Notes: generated by a model not told the origin, from the letters alone. DNA of 19,769 nucleotides from Actinomycetes bacterium (GCA_023396115.1 JAEWXC010000098.1:1-19769), one strand, 5' to 3'; counted from the stretch's first letter, positions 7,974-16,066 are shown. Numbers and translations are program-made.

Positions 7974-8752
7974 TGTCGAACGCCACCACTCCCCTGGTCT
8001 TCTTCTCCCTGGTCTCGCTGACCGGCGGCGACGAGGAGGCGCACCGCGCCTACAACCGGTGGCACGCACTGGACCACCGCCCCGAGAACCTCGCGCTGCC
8101 CGGCGTCGCCTGGGGTGACCGGTGGCGGCGCTCCCCCGAGCTGCCCGGGGCGGCCGCGAGCGAGTACGCCGACACCGACTACGTGGCGATGTACTGGTTC
8201 CGGGAGCCGGTCCGGGAGTCGGTGCGCGCCTGGGACCGTCTGGGCGAGGACTCCTTCCAGTGGGGCCGCGGCCCGCTGATCCCGGGGGTGGAGCGCCGGA
8301 TGCTCGCCTTCTTCCGCCCGGTCAAGGGCTACGCGTCTCCCGACGCCCTGGTGCCGCCGGGCGTGCTGCCCTACCGACCTGTCCAGGGGATGCACGTGAC
8401 CATCACCCGCGAGGACGCCCCGCACTCGGCGGCGGCCCACGAGCGGCACGCGTTCACCGACCGGGTCCGGATGCCCGCCCTGTGCGACCTCGACGGGGTG
8501 GCCGGGGCCTGGACGTTCTCCTTCTCCCACGGCCAGCAGCACACCTCGCTGCCGTTCTCCGACGACACCGGCGGCGCGGCGCCCGGTTCGCTGCGGGTGG
8601 AGCTGGTCTACCTGGACGGGGACGTGGCCTCGACCTCGGCGGCGATCAGCGCCACCGAGGCGGACCTGGCCGGGCGCGGTCCCGGCGACGAGGGCGCCGC
8701 GACGGTGCTGCGCTCCCCGCTCTCGACCCTGCTGCCCTTCCGCGACTGGTAA
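7970..8752 (+). CDS. EthD-like protein with two apparent ferredoxin-like repeats
   Basis: 260 residues. I recognise no characterised homologue. Residues ~9-52 read as a beta strand, a helix and a motif YNRWHALDHRPENLALPGVAWGDRW, which has the layout of EthD/dimeric alpha-beta-barrel proteins (strand, W-x-x-x-H, then LPGV). A second, weaker version appears at ~139-186 (GMHVTITRED, then RHAFTDR, then LDGVAGAWTFSF). A single chain might therefore form an internal pseudo-dimer. H32 and H36 are candidate active-site residues. It starts in a 4-bp overlap with the thioesterase and would be controlled with it. The region is acidic and soluble, with no signal or membrane segment. The fold is an inference; no function is assigned. 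Confidence 0.7.
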   Translation: MMSNATTPLVFFSLVSLTGGDEEAHRAYNRWHALDHRPENLALPGVAWGDRWRRSPELPGAAASEYADTDYVAMYWFREPVRESVRAWDRLGEDSFQWGRGPLIPGVERRMLAFFRPVKGYASPDALVPPGVLPYRPVQGMHVTITREDAPHSAAAHERHAFTDRVRMPALCDLDGVAGAWTFSFSHGQQHTSLPFSDDTGGAAPGSLRVELVYLDGDVASTSAAISATEADLAGRGPGDEGAATVLRSPLSTLLPFRDW

Positions 8753-8798
8753 GCCGGCCCGCGGCGCGCCCCGACCGCCCTGAGTCGGACCCTGTGCC

Positions 8799-8804
8799 CA
8801 GAAT
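8799..8804 (+). promoter_or_regulatory. -10-like hexamer for a possibly leaderless transcript
   Basis: CAGAAT ends six nt before the GTG at 8811. No Shine-Dalgarno is visible between them. This spacing fits a transcript starting at the initiation codon. Confidence 0.35.
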
Positions 8805-8810
8805 GTCGCC

Positions 8811-10331
8811 GTGACCTCCCGACCGCGACGTGGAGCCCCGGCCCGACCGGTGGCCGACCCCACCCCGCCCGACGGCGCCAGCATCGACGTGGCCCGCCGG
8901 ATCGGCTGGGTGCTGCGGATGAGCCGTGCCCTGGCCCCGGGTGGCATCACGATGGACGACGTCGCCCAGCACGGCGGGTTCACCCTGGCCCAGGTGCAGC
9001 GCTGCGAGACCGGCCGGACCCGGGCCGGCCGGGTCACCGACGCCTTCGAGGAGGTGCTCGGCCTCGCGCCGGGCGCCCTGCGGTCGGTCATCGACCAGCA
9101 GTGCCGCTGGTACGACAACAGTCCCGTGGACCGCGACCCCGGCGACCCCGACCCGACTCCCGAGGTGCTCAACGACCTGCTGGACCGGGTGCGCCGCCCC
9201 GGGGCCCGGGGCAGCGACTGGTTGCGCTGGTCGCGGGCGATGGGCGTGTCCCGCGCGGTCGGCCTGCCCGTGGACCTGTTCCTCGAGGTCACCGACGAGC
9301 TGGTCCGGCAGCTGAGCCTGGCCGCCGGGCCCAGCTACACGACCCGGTTCGAGGCACTGGCCCGGCTGCGCAGCGGCCCCTACGGCGAGCTGGTGCTCGC
9401 CCGGGTGGCCGAGCACATCGCCCGCCCGGGCACCCAGGTGATCCTGGACCTCACCAGCGCGATGGGCTCCACGGTGAGTCCGTCGGCCATCGCATGGGCG
9501 CTGGAACTGCTGGACGACCCGGAGATGGCGATGGCCGGCGCGGTGCTCCTGGAGGAGCTGGCGCTGAGCACCGCCCGCGACGGCGACCGGACGTTCTGGC
9601 CGTACGTGGCGCCCCGGCTGGTGACCCTGCTCAACGCGCACCCCGACCCGAGCACGGCGCGGGAGTCGATCGCGCACTGCCTGCGGCTCGCCCCACCCGC
9701 CGAGCTGGCCGCCTGCCCGGTGCGCCCCGACGCCCCGTTGCCACCGGTCCAGGACGTGCCGGGCAACCCCCGGGAACTGCGCGACGCCCACCTGGCCGAG
9801 TGCGAGGAGATGTCGGCCCGGATCACCACCACCCTGGGCCTGCCGGAGGAGCCGATGCTGACCCGGCTGCTCTACGACATCGTGTTCAGCCCGCGCCTGG
9901 CCCGCTCGGTGAACAGCTGCCTGCTGCTGCACGCCGTGCCGCCACTGGCCGACCTGGCCCAGGAGCAGCTCGCGCTGCTCGCTCGCCGGAACCGCAGCAA
10001 GAAGGTGCGGCTCCGGGCCGCGCGCCGGGTCAACTCCCTGATCCACGGTCCGGCCCCGGCGGTGACCCGTGAGTGGGTCGCCGACCCCGACCCGGTCCTG
10101 CGTGCGTGCGGGTTGCGCTGCGCCGGGACCGGTGGCCTGGTGCTGCCCGACGAGGTGCTGCGGACCGCCTTCACCGACGGCCTGGTCGAGGAGGCCCTCT
10201 ACGCCGCCGGGATGACCGGCAGTGCGCTGGTCACTGCCTGGGCGCAGGATGACGACCTCGACCCTGCGCTCCGTGCCGCGGCGGGCTGGTGGGCCGCGAC
10301 GGGCTCGCGGGTGCTCGACCCGCCCACCTGA
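8811..10331 (+). CDS. XRE-like HTH protein with a large helical C-terminal region
   Basis: 506 residues. Residues ~28-70 form an XRE-type helix-turn-helix (IGWVLRMSRAL...ITMDDVAQHGGFTLAQVQRCETGR). The remaining ~400 residues are mostly leucine- and alanine-rich predicted helices with segments such as LARVAEHIARPGTQVILDL and VRLRAARRVNSLIHG, giving a HEAT/armadillo-like impression. No enzyme motif or membrane segment is seen. I do not recognise a characterised homologue; a DNA-binding protein with a helical-repeat sensor or scaffold is the best description. The gene stands alone, 58 bp after the EthD-like gene, and its own promoter-like hexamer suggests separate transcription. Confidence 0.75.
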   Translation: MTSRPRRGAPARPVADPTPPDGASIDVARRIGWVLRMSRALAPGGITMDDVAQHGGFTLAQVQRCETGRTRAGRVTDAFEEVLGLAPGALRSVIDQQCRWYDNSPVDRDPGDPDPTPEVLNDLLDRVRRPGARGSDWLRWSRAMGVSRAVGLPVDLFLEVTDELVRQLSLAAGPSYTTRFEALARLRSGPYGELVLARVAEHIARPGTQVILDLTSAMGSTVSPSAIAWALELLDDPEMAMAGAVLLEELALSTARDGDRTFWPYVAPRLVTLLNAHPDPSTARESIAHCLRLAPPAELAACPVRPDAPLPPVQDVPGNPRELRDAHLAECEEMSARITTTLGLPEEPMLTRLLYDIVFSPRLARSVNSCLLLHAVPPLADLAQEQLALLARRNRSKKVRLRAARRVNSLIHGPAPAVTREWVADPDPVLRACGLRCAGTGGLVLPDEVLRTAFTDGLVEEALYAAGMTGSALVTAWAQDDDLDPALRAAAGWWAATGSRVLDPPT

Positions 10332-10335
10332 CGGC

Positions 10336-10362
10336 CCCGCAGCGGCTGCCCGGCCGGCCGGC
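10336..10362. terminator. Weak candidate bidirectional terminator
   Basis: The 34-bp gap between the converging HTH and PaaI-thioesterase genes holds AGCGGC and GGCCGCT flanking a run of GGCC repeats. This can form a GC-rich hairpin. The exact stem is ambiguous. Confidence 0.3.
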
Positions 10363-10365
10363 CGC

Positions 10366-11049
10366 TCAGGCGTCCGCTCCGCGCTCCTCGAGCTCCCGGA
10401 CCCGCGCCTCGACCGCCGCGACCCCGGAGCCCTCGACCGCGACGAAGAGGCCGCGTGCCTCGACCGCGGCCCGGCCGTCCTGGCTGATCGTGCACTCGGC
10501 GACGACCTTGCGACCCGAGACGCTCACCACCTGCCCGACCACCTCCACCGGCACGTCCAGCAGGACCGGGCCGACGTAGCGCAGGTCGAGGGTGGCGGTG
10601 AAGCTGGGCGTGACCGCGACCTGCACCAGGGTGCCGAGGAAGGCGTCGATGACCGCCGCCGCGAACCCGCCGTGCAGGTGCTCGGGCGGTCCCTCGAGCA
10701 GGGCGCCGGGCGTGAACGCGGCGCGGGCACGCTCCCCGTCCACCTCGATCACGTACGGGATGCCCTGGACGTTGAACGGGAAGCACTGCCACGGTTCCCC
10801 GGCCCGCACCGCCGCGGCCGCGGGCGGCAGCAGCCGGACCTTGTGCACCCGGGGGTGGGCGTCGACGGCCAGGGACGCGGCCAGCTCCCGGATCCCGGCG
10901 GCGGCGGTGTGCAGCTCGGCGTCGGGACGGGCGGTGGTGGAGACCGCCAGCATCAGTTCCCGGGCCGCCGCGACGAGGTCGCCGAGGGCTGCGTGCTCGG
11001 GTGCCCCGGCAGCCCCGGCCAGGGCGGGGACGGTGGACGCTTCACTCAC
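10366..11049 (-). CDS. PaaI-family hotdog thioesterase
   Basis: 227 residues. The C-terminal half is a PaaI-type hotdog domain: LLEGPPEHLHGGFAAAVIDAFLG (about 117-139) holds the HGG motif (126-128) and the acidic residue D135 of the long helix. The N-terminal ~80 residues are helical and common in actinobacterial versions. It hydrolyses acyl-CoAs, substrate unknown. GTG start with CCGGAG upstream. It is the last gene after the FadD17-like ligase and MFS transporter, 96 bp beyond the MFS stop, so co-transcription is likely but not certain. Confidence 0.8.
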   Translation of the reverse strand: MSEASTVPALAGAAGAPEHAALGDLVAAARELMLAVSTTARPDAELHTAAAGIRELAASLAVDAHPRVHKVRLLPPAAAAVRAGEPWQCFPFNVQGIPYVIEVDGERARAAFTPGALLEGPPEHLHGGFAAAVIDAFLGTLVQVAVTPSFTATLDLRYVGPVLLDVPVEVVGQVVSVSGRKVVAECTISQDGRAAVEARGLFVAVEGSGVAAVEARVRELEERGADA

Positions 11050-11145
11050 GGCTGCTCCGGTGGCTCGGCGGTCGGGTCGTTGTCAGTGTGGGCGAGGCCG
11101 GGGCCGGTCGTGGCCGCCGTCCCGCGGTGCGGGAACCCGGACGGC

Positions 11146-12537
11146 TCAGCGCTGGCGCCGCATCAGCACCCCGGAGATCGCCGCGGCCAGGGCGCACGAG
11201 GAGGCCGCGACCGCGCACGCGGCCACGAACCCGGCGTGGGTCACCGCGTGACCACCGACCGCCTCGATCACCGCCAACGAGGCGACGCTGCCGACGGCGA
11301 ACCCGACGAAGCGGAGCACGATGTTGAGGCTGAGCACGCTGGCGTTCTCGCTGGCCGGCACCACCTCGGTCACCAGCCACGGGATCGAGGTGAAGCTGAG
11401 TCCGCTGCCCAGGCCACCCAGGGTCATCGCGACGAACAGCTGCCACGGTTCGTGGTGGGCCACGGCCAGCCAGACCAGGGACAGCGCGAAGATGCCGCAC
11501 CCGGTCGGCAGCACCGCCCGCGCGCCGAGGACCCGGCCGACGACCAGCCCGAGCCGGGAGCTGGTCACACTGAACACCGAGTACGGCAGCAGCAGGAACC
11601 CGGCCGCGGCGACCCCGAGCCCCAGACCGTGGTCGGTCAGCGGATCGGCCTGCCCGATGACCAGGCAGAGCATCAGCAGCATGTACATCCCGGTGCCGCA
11701 GAACAGCGAGGCCAGGTGGGCGGCCAGCACCACCGGGTGCCGGGCCAGGGACAGGTCGACCAGCGGGTCCTCGACCCGGCGCAGCCACACCACCGCCACC
11801 ACCGCGACCGCGGTTCCGAGGACCAGCAGGGCCAGCACCGGCGCCGAGGCGTAGCTCCAGGTCCGGGCCTGTCCGATCGCCACCAGCAGCGCCAGGGTGG
11901 CCACCGCCAGCAGCCCGGCGCCGACGACGTCGAGCCGCGCCACCCCGCCGCCCTCACCCGACGGGGTGAGCACCAGGCTCAGCAGGAACGCACCGACCAC
12001 CAGCACCGCCCCGAACGCGAACGCGCCGCGCACCCCGAGGTGCTCGCCGAGCAGCCCGGCGACCGGGAACCCGAGCCCCGCGGCGGCGACGATGCTGGCC
12101 GAGAGCAGGGCGGTGCCGCTGCGCTGCTTCTCCGGTGCCAGGGCCGCACGGCCCACGGCCAGCGCCAGTGGTTGGGCGGCCACGGCCAACCCCTGCAACG
12201 AGCGTCCGGTCAGCACCCCGGCAATGCCCAGCGGCAGCGCGCTGAGCACGGTGCCGAGAGCAGCCAGACCCATCGCGGTGACCAGCACCGGGCGTTGGCG
12301 GCGTCCGGTGCCCAGGCGCCCGATCAGCGGCGCCGCGATGGCGGCGACCAGCACGTTGCCGGTCACCGACCACTGGGCCACGGCCAGCGGGACGCCCTCG
12401 GCGCGGGCCAGCGCGGAGACCAGCGGCGCCCCGATGCCGCCGGCCAGACCGCCGGCGAAGATCAGCGCCACCATCGCCACGAACACGCGACGGTCGCCGA
12501 CACCACCGGGCGCCTGCGGGGCCGGGTCGGGGGTCAC
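11146..12537 (-). CDS. MFS transporter (DHA2-like)
   Basis: 463 residues of alternating hydrophobic segments, about 12-14 predicted membrane helices, starting after a 15-residue polar N-terminus. Features include an RLGTGRRQRP loop after the second helix (motif A position) and two six-helix halves separated by the charged segment around LRRVEDPLVDLSLARHP. This is typical of drug/metabolite:H+ antiporters of the DHA2 type. The GTG start overlaps the stop of the upstream ligase gene (GTGA), so the two are translationally coupled. It probably moves the substrate or a product of the ligase's pathway, or is a drug exporter in the same operon; the sequence does not say which. Confidence 0.82.
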   Translation of the reverse strand: MTPDPAPQAPGGVGDRRVFVAMVALIFAGGLAGGIGAPLVSALARAEGVPLAVAQWSVTGNVLVAAIAAPLIGRLGTGRRQRPVLVTAMGLAALGTVLSALPLGIAGVLTGRSLQGLAVAAQPLALAVGRAALAPEKQRSGTALLSASIVAAAGLGFPVAGLLGEHLGVRGAFAFGAVLVVGAFLLSLVLTPSGEGGGVARLDVVGAGLLAVATLALLVAIGQARTWSYASAPVLALLVLGTAVAVVAVVWLRRVEDPLVDLSLARHPVVLAAHLASLFCGTGMYMLLMLCLVIGQADPLTDHGLGLGVAAAGFLLLPYSVFSVTSSRLGLVVGRVLGARAVLPTGCGIFALSLVWLAVAHHEPWQLFVAMTLGGLGSGLSFTSIPWLVTEVVPASENASVLSLNIVLRFVGFAVGSVASLAVIEAVGGHAVTHAGFVAACAVAASSCALAAAISGVLMRRQR

Positions 12538-14180
12538 GGGGCCAGTGCCGCCCGCCCGTGGGCGGCGAACTCCGCACGCATCCGGTCCCGGTCCTCCTCG
12601 AGGAGCCAGCGGTACCCCGCGGTGCGCCCCTCACGGAGCAGGACGGGTTCCTCGCCGGCCCACTGGGTGCGCCGCAGCGGCTGCTTGTCGACCTTGCCCG
12701 AGCCGGTCAGCGGGACCGCCTCGACCAGCCGGACGAACCGGGGCCACCACTTGGCGCCCAGGTCCGGCTGGGCGTCCAGCCACGCGCCCCACCCGGCGGC
12801 GAACTCCTCGGGGTCGGTGCCGGGGTGCAGCTCGAGGGCGGCGAGCACCTGGTCGCCGGTGGCGGGGTCGGGCACGGCCACCACCGGCGCCGCCGCGACC
12901 TGGGGGTGCCGGGTGAGGATGCGTTCCACCTGCGCGGCGGCGAAGTTCTCCGAGTCGACCCGCAGCCAGTCCGAGGAGCGTCCGGCGAACCAGAACCAGC
13001 CGTCGGCGTCGCGGTAGCCCAGGTCACCGGACCAGAAGTCCTCCCCACGGACCCGCTCGGCGGTGGCGCCCGGGTTCTTCCAGTACCCCTCGAACGACGC
13101 CGCCGCCCCGACGGCCACGAACTGGCCGACCGCCTCGGGGTTGGTGAGCCGTCCGTGCCCGTCGAACTCGGCGCGGGGGCACTCGGCCCCGGTGGCCTCG
13201 TCCAGGATCCGCAGGTCGACGCCGTCGGGCGGCAGACCCAGCGACCCCGGCGGGGTCTCGGGGGTGCGGTTGATCCGGAAGACGCCCTCGCTCATCCCGT
13301 ACCCCTCGCGGACCTCGGCACCGAACCGTCGGGCGAAGCGCTCGGCGTCGGCCTCGGAGGCCTCGGTGCCGAAGGCCAGCCGCAGCGTCGAGGAGGCGTC
13401 GCGCGGGTCCGTCGGGGAGGCCAGCACGTAGGAGAGCGCCCGGCCGACGTAGTTGACGTAGGCGGCGCCGAACCGGTGCACGTCGGGGCCGAAGCCGCTG
13501 GCACTGAACCGGCGGGCCAACCCGACCCGGGCACCCACGACCACGGCCGGGACCAGGTTCATCATCAGCGCGTTGCCGTGGAACAACGGCATGCACAGGT
13601 AGGTGGTCTCGTCGGCGCGCAGCGCGATCCGCTCGGTCAGCACCGGCGCCAGCCGGGCCATCCGGCCCTGGCCGACCACGACCGCCTTGGGGGTGCCGGT
13701 CGACCCGGAGGAGAACAGCAGGAACGCGATGTCGTCGACGTCGGGGCGGGCGGTGGGCAGCGCGGCGCCGGCGTACGGGACCAGCGCTTCGGCGTACCCG
13801 GCGGCGTCCAGGTCCACGACCCGCGGGCCGGTGGGTGCCAGGTGGTGCCACCGGGACTCGGTCAGGACCACGTCGACCTCGGCGTGCGCCACGTCGGCGG
13901 CGACCTCGCTCGCGGAGCGGCTGGTGTTCAGCCCGACCAGCACCGCGCCCTCCAGCGCGCAGGCGACGACCCAGAACACGAACTCGGGGACGTTGTCGGC
14001 CAGCAAGCCGACGTGCACCTGCCGGTCGGCGGGCCGGGTGACCTGGTCACGCAGCCAGGCGGCGCGTTGGGCACCGGCGGCGACGACCTCGGCCCAGGAC
14101 CACTCACGGTCCTCGAACGCCAGGCCCGGACGGTCGTCCCCGGCCCGTACCGCGACGATCTGGGCCAAGGTCGTGCTCAC
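12534..14180 (-). CDS. fadD17: FadD17-like acyl-CoA ligase
   Basis: 548-residue ANL ligase. Motifs: SSGSTGTPKA (157-166), YGMSEG (294-299), SGDLGYR (384-390), DWLRVDSEN (404-412), and K496 in TGSGKVDK for adenylation. Stretches such as MPLFHGNALMMN, RRFSASGFGPDVHRFGAAYVNYVGRALSYVLA and QPDLGAKWWP strongly recall M. tuberculosis FadD17, a ligase implicated in steroid side-chain activation. The extra ~45 C-terminal residues are longer than I remember for FadD17. GTG start, with a TAGCCT hexamer six nt upstream. No KstR motif (TnnAACnnGTTnnA) is seen upstream. Family secure; steroid substrate inferred. Confidence 0.83.
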   Translation of the reverse strand: MSTTLAQIVAVRAGDDRPGLAFEDREWSWAEVVAAGAQRAAWLRDQVTRPADRQVHVGLLADNVPEFVFWVVACALEGAVLVGLNTSRSASEVAADVAHAEVDVVLTESRWHHLAPTGPRVVDLDAAGYAEALVPYAGAALPTARPDVDDIAFLLFSSGSTGTPKAVVVGQGRMARLAPVLTERIALRADETTYLCMPLFHGNALMMNLVPAVVVGARVGLARRFSASGFGPDVHRFGAAYVNYVGRALSYVLASPTDPRDASSTLRLAFGTEASEADAERFARRFGAEVREGYGMSEGVFRINRTPETPPGSLGLPPDGVDLRILDEATGAECPRAEFDGHGRLTNPEAVGQFVAVGAAASFEGYWKNPGATAERVRGEDFWSGDLGYRDADGWFWFAGRSSDWLRVDSENFAAAQVERILTRHPQVAAAPVVAVPDPATGDQVLAALELHPGTDPEEFAAGWGAWLDAQPDLGAKWWPRFVRLVEAVPLTGSGKVDKQPLRRTQWAGEEPVLLREGRTAGYRWLLEEDRDRMRAEFAAHGRAALAP

Positions 14181-14186
14181 CCGGTC

Positions 14187-14192
14187 AGGCTA
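14187..14192 (-). promoter_or_regulatory. -10 hexamer of the FadD17-like operon
   Basis: TAGCCT on the minus strand ends six nt before the GTG at 14180, with no Shine-Dalgarno between. The pattern fits leaderless transcription. Confidence 0.45.
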
Positions 14193-14244
14193 GTGCGGCG
14201 CCGGCACCTGCTCGACCCGAGTCCCACCCACTGTCCCCCGGAGC

Positions 14245-14383
14245 CACCGGGGTTCGAGGCGCTCCGAACACCCGCTCGCTGAGGCGCGAGCGGCCGAACG
14301 CCCGCTAGGTGAGGCGCGAGCGCAGCGAGCCACGAACCACGCCATCTCCACCGGGTTCGAGGCGCTCCTGCGTCGCGCACCTC
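14245..14383. repeat. Composite repeat: two 30-bp tandem units and a long imperfect hairpin
   Basis: The 224-bp gap between the RNA methyltransferase stop and the FadD17-like start holds several related copies. CACCGGGGTTCGAGGCGCTCC (14245-14265) recurs with one base less at 14349-14368. Two 30-bp tandem units begin CCGAAC and end GAGGCGCGAGCG plus G or C (14264-14293, 14294-14323). The right part folds back on itself: GAGGCGCGAGCGCAGCGAGC (from 14311) against GGTTCGAGGCGCTC...GCGCACCTC (14354-14383). The GAGGCGCGAGCG core resembles a dispersed repeat I associate with Nocardioides genomes. It may terminate the methyltransferase transcript. Confidence 0.7.
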
Positions 14384-14404
14384 CCGAACGACAGGGGCGG
14401 CGGG

Positions 14405-15100
14405 TCAGCCGCGCCACGCGGCGTCGTCGGAGAGGTCGGCGTGCTCGCGCACCCAGGCGTGCATCGCGATCGCGGCGGCTGCGGCGGCGTTGATGGAGCG
14501 GGTCGAGCCGAACTGGGCGATCGAGAACGTCCCGTCGACCTGCTCCCGGGCCGCCGCGGAGAGACCGGGCCCCTCCTGGCCGAAGAGGAAGCAGACGTCG
14601 CGGGGCACCTGCATCGTCTCCAGGTGCGCCGAGCCGGGCAGGTTGTCGATGCCGAGCAGGGTCACCCCACGCCCGTGCAGGTAGTCGGCCAGCGCCGCCA
14701 CGTCCGGGTGGTGGTGCACGTGCTGGTACCGGTCGGTGACCATCGCGCCGCGCCGATTCCAGCGCCGGTTGCCGACAATGTGCACCTCGGCGGCGAGGAA
14801 CGCGTTGGCGGTCCGCACGATCGTGCCGATGTTGAAGTCGTGCTGCCAGTTCTCGATCGCGACGTGGAACCGGTGCCGCCGGGTGTCCAGGTCGGCCACG
14901 ATCGCCTCGAGGCTCCAGTACCGGTACCGGTCCACGACGTTGCGCCGGTCGCCGTGCGCGAGCAGGTCGGGGTCGTAGTGCTGGTCGGTCGGCCACTCCC
15001 CCGGCCAGGGCCCCACACCCACCTCGGGCTGACCGGTCGGCATCGGGTCATAGGGCGCCCGCGGCTGCTCCGCGTCGAGCTCAGGGTTGGGGTCCACCAC
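14405..15100 (-). CDS. SpoU/TrmH-family RNA 2'-O-methyltransferase
   Basis: 231 residues. All three SPOUT motifs are visible: NIGTIVRTANAF (90-101, with N90 and R96), FGQEGPGLS (173-181, E176), and GSTRSINAAAAAAIAMHAW (198-216), which form the trefoil knot that binds S-adenosylmethionine. The enzyme methylates a ribose in tRNA or rRNA. The ~80-residue N-terminal part is a proline-rich, charged extension without an L30-like substrate domain, so the target cannot be named. GTG start (a second GTG follows). TACCCT lies seven nt upstream. It is divergent from the DedA gene with a 38-bp gap. Confidence 0.85.
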   Translation of the reverse strand: MVDPNPELDAEQPRAPYDPMPTGQPEVGVGPWPGEWPTDQHYDPDLLAHGDRRNVVDRYRYWSLEAIVADLDTRRHRFHVAIENWQHDFNIGTIVRTANAFLAAEVHIVGNRRWNRRGAMVTDRYQHVHHHPDVAALADYLHGRGVTLLGIDNLPGSAHLETMQVPRDVCFLFGQEGPGLSAAAREQVDGTFSIAQFGSTRSINAAAAAAIAMHAWVREHADLSDDAAWRG

Positions 15101-15107
15101 GGATCTC

Positions 15108-15131
15108 AGGGTAGGTGCCGACCGATACCCT
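15108..15131. promoter_or_regulatory. Back-to-back -10 hexamers for two divergent leaderless genes
   Basis: TACCCT occurs on the minus strand at 15113-15108, seven nt before the methyltransferase GTG at 15100. It also occurs on the plus strand at 15126-15131, seven nt before the DedA GTG at 15139. Identical hexamer and spacing in both directions, with no Shine-Dalgarno in the 38-bp gap, support both starts and leaderless transcription. Confidence 0.55.
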
Positions 15132-15138
15132 CGAGCAC

Positions 15139-15885
15139 GTGAGTCTGCTGGTGGAGTCCGTTGCCCTCGTCGAGCCGTTGCTGCTGGGCATGAAGTGGAT
15201 GGAACCGGCCTGGCTGCTGGAGACCTTCGGCCCGGCGTTGTTCTGGCTCTCGCTGGCGATCATCTTCGTCGAGTGCGGACTCTTCTTCCCGTTCCTGCCC
15301 GGCGACACCCTGCTGTTCGCGATGGGGCTGTTCCTGGCCACCGGCCAGATCGACGTCTTCCCGGGCTCGCACGCGGTGGAGCTGACGATCGCGATGGTGC
15401 TGTTCATCATCGCCGCGATCGGCGGCAACGTCGCCGGCTACGAGATCGGCCGCGCAATCGGGCCGCCGCTCTACGAGCGCGACGGCCGGGTGCTCAAGCG
15501 CAAGTACTTCGACCAGACCAGCGCGTTCTTCGACAAGCACGGCAACAAGGCGCTGGTGATCGGCCGCTTCGTCCCGTTCGTGCGGACCTACATCACGGTC
15601 GTGGCCGGGGTGACCCGGATGGACCGGGGCCGGTTCTTCAAGTGGAGCATGGTCGGGGCGGTGGCCTGGGTCGTGTCGATCACGCTGCTCGGTGCCCTGC
15701 TGGGCCGGGCCTTCCCCAGCCTGGGCGAGAACATCGACAAGGCGATCATCCTGATCCTGGCGTTCTCGGTGGTCCCGATGGTGTGGGAGTGGTGGCGGCA
15801 CCGCCGCACCAGCTCCCCCGAGGCCGACGACAACGACGGCGACGGGGTCCCGGACCGCGACATCGCCGGCATGGACGTGGACTGA
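15139..15885 (+). CDS. DedA-family membrane protein with acidic calcium-site-like tail
   Basis: 248 residues from the GTG at 15139; an in-frame GTG at 15115 overlaps the promoter hexamer and is rejected. DedA proteins are polytopic inner-membrane proteins linked to lipid carrier recycling and proton-dependent transport. Family features: FVECGLFFPFLPGDTLLF with E45 and D56, GNVAGYEIGR (97-105), and GRFVPFVRT with R143 and R149. The same E/D and R-x6-R pairs are essential in E. coli YqjA. A final membrane helix (~203-217) is followed by a polar tail with D231-N-D233-G-D235-G-V-P-D239, a DxDxDGxxD pattern as in EF-hand or thrombospondin type 3 calcium sites. Confidence 0.87.
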   Translation: MSLLVESVALVEPLLLGMKWMEPAWLLETFGPALFWLSLAIIFVECGLFFPFLPGDTLLFAMGLFLATGQIDVFPGSHAVELTIAMVLFIIAAIGGNVAGYEIGRAIGPPLYERDGRVLKRKYFDQTSAFFDKHGNKALVIGRFVPFVRTYITVVAGVTRMDRGRFFKWSMVGAVAWVVSITLLGALLGRAFPSLGENIDKAIILILAFSVVPMVWEWWRHRRTSSPEADDNDGDGVPDRDIAGMDVD

Positions 15886-15938
15886 GCCGTCGGCTCACTC
15901 GACCCACCCCGGTCCGCGTCGGGTGCCCCGCCGTCGGG

Positions 15939-16031
15939 GTCGGTTTCCCCACATGTCTGGGGGAACTGACGGTTGTCGTGGGACATGTCGGACGACAACC
16001 GCGCATTTCCCACGACCGGTGTGACGGGTGG
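15939..16031 (+). repeat. Palindromic repeat family B, copy 1
   Basis: About 93 bp, homologous in inverted orientation to 17892-17985. It contains a hairpin, GTTTCCCC/GGGGGAAC, at its left. Then comes a 32-bp near-perfect palindrome (15970-16001) built from CGGTTGTCGT, GG, GACATGTC, GG, ACGACAACCG. The tail GCATTTCCCACGACCG...TGTGACGGGTGG is shared by both copies. It sits between the converging DedA and pyrE genes. Confidence 0.87.
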
Positions 16032-16066
16032 TGCGCCGAGGTCGCGCGCGGGCAGTCCCGCGTGGC

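Noticed and set aside
10222..13017. Plus-strand open frame of 931 codons
   Set aside because: Antisense to the PaaI thioesterase, MFS and ligase genes, all with clear family motifs; the frame is rich in Q, H, R and G and has no domain.
12558..14282. Plus-strand open frame of 574 codons
   Set aside because: Antisense shadow of the FadD17-like gene, lacking any recognisable motif.
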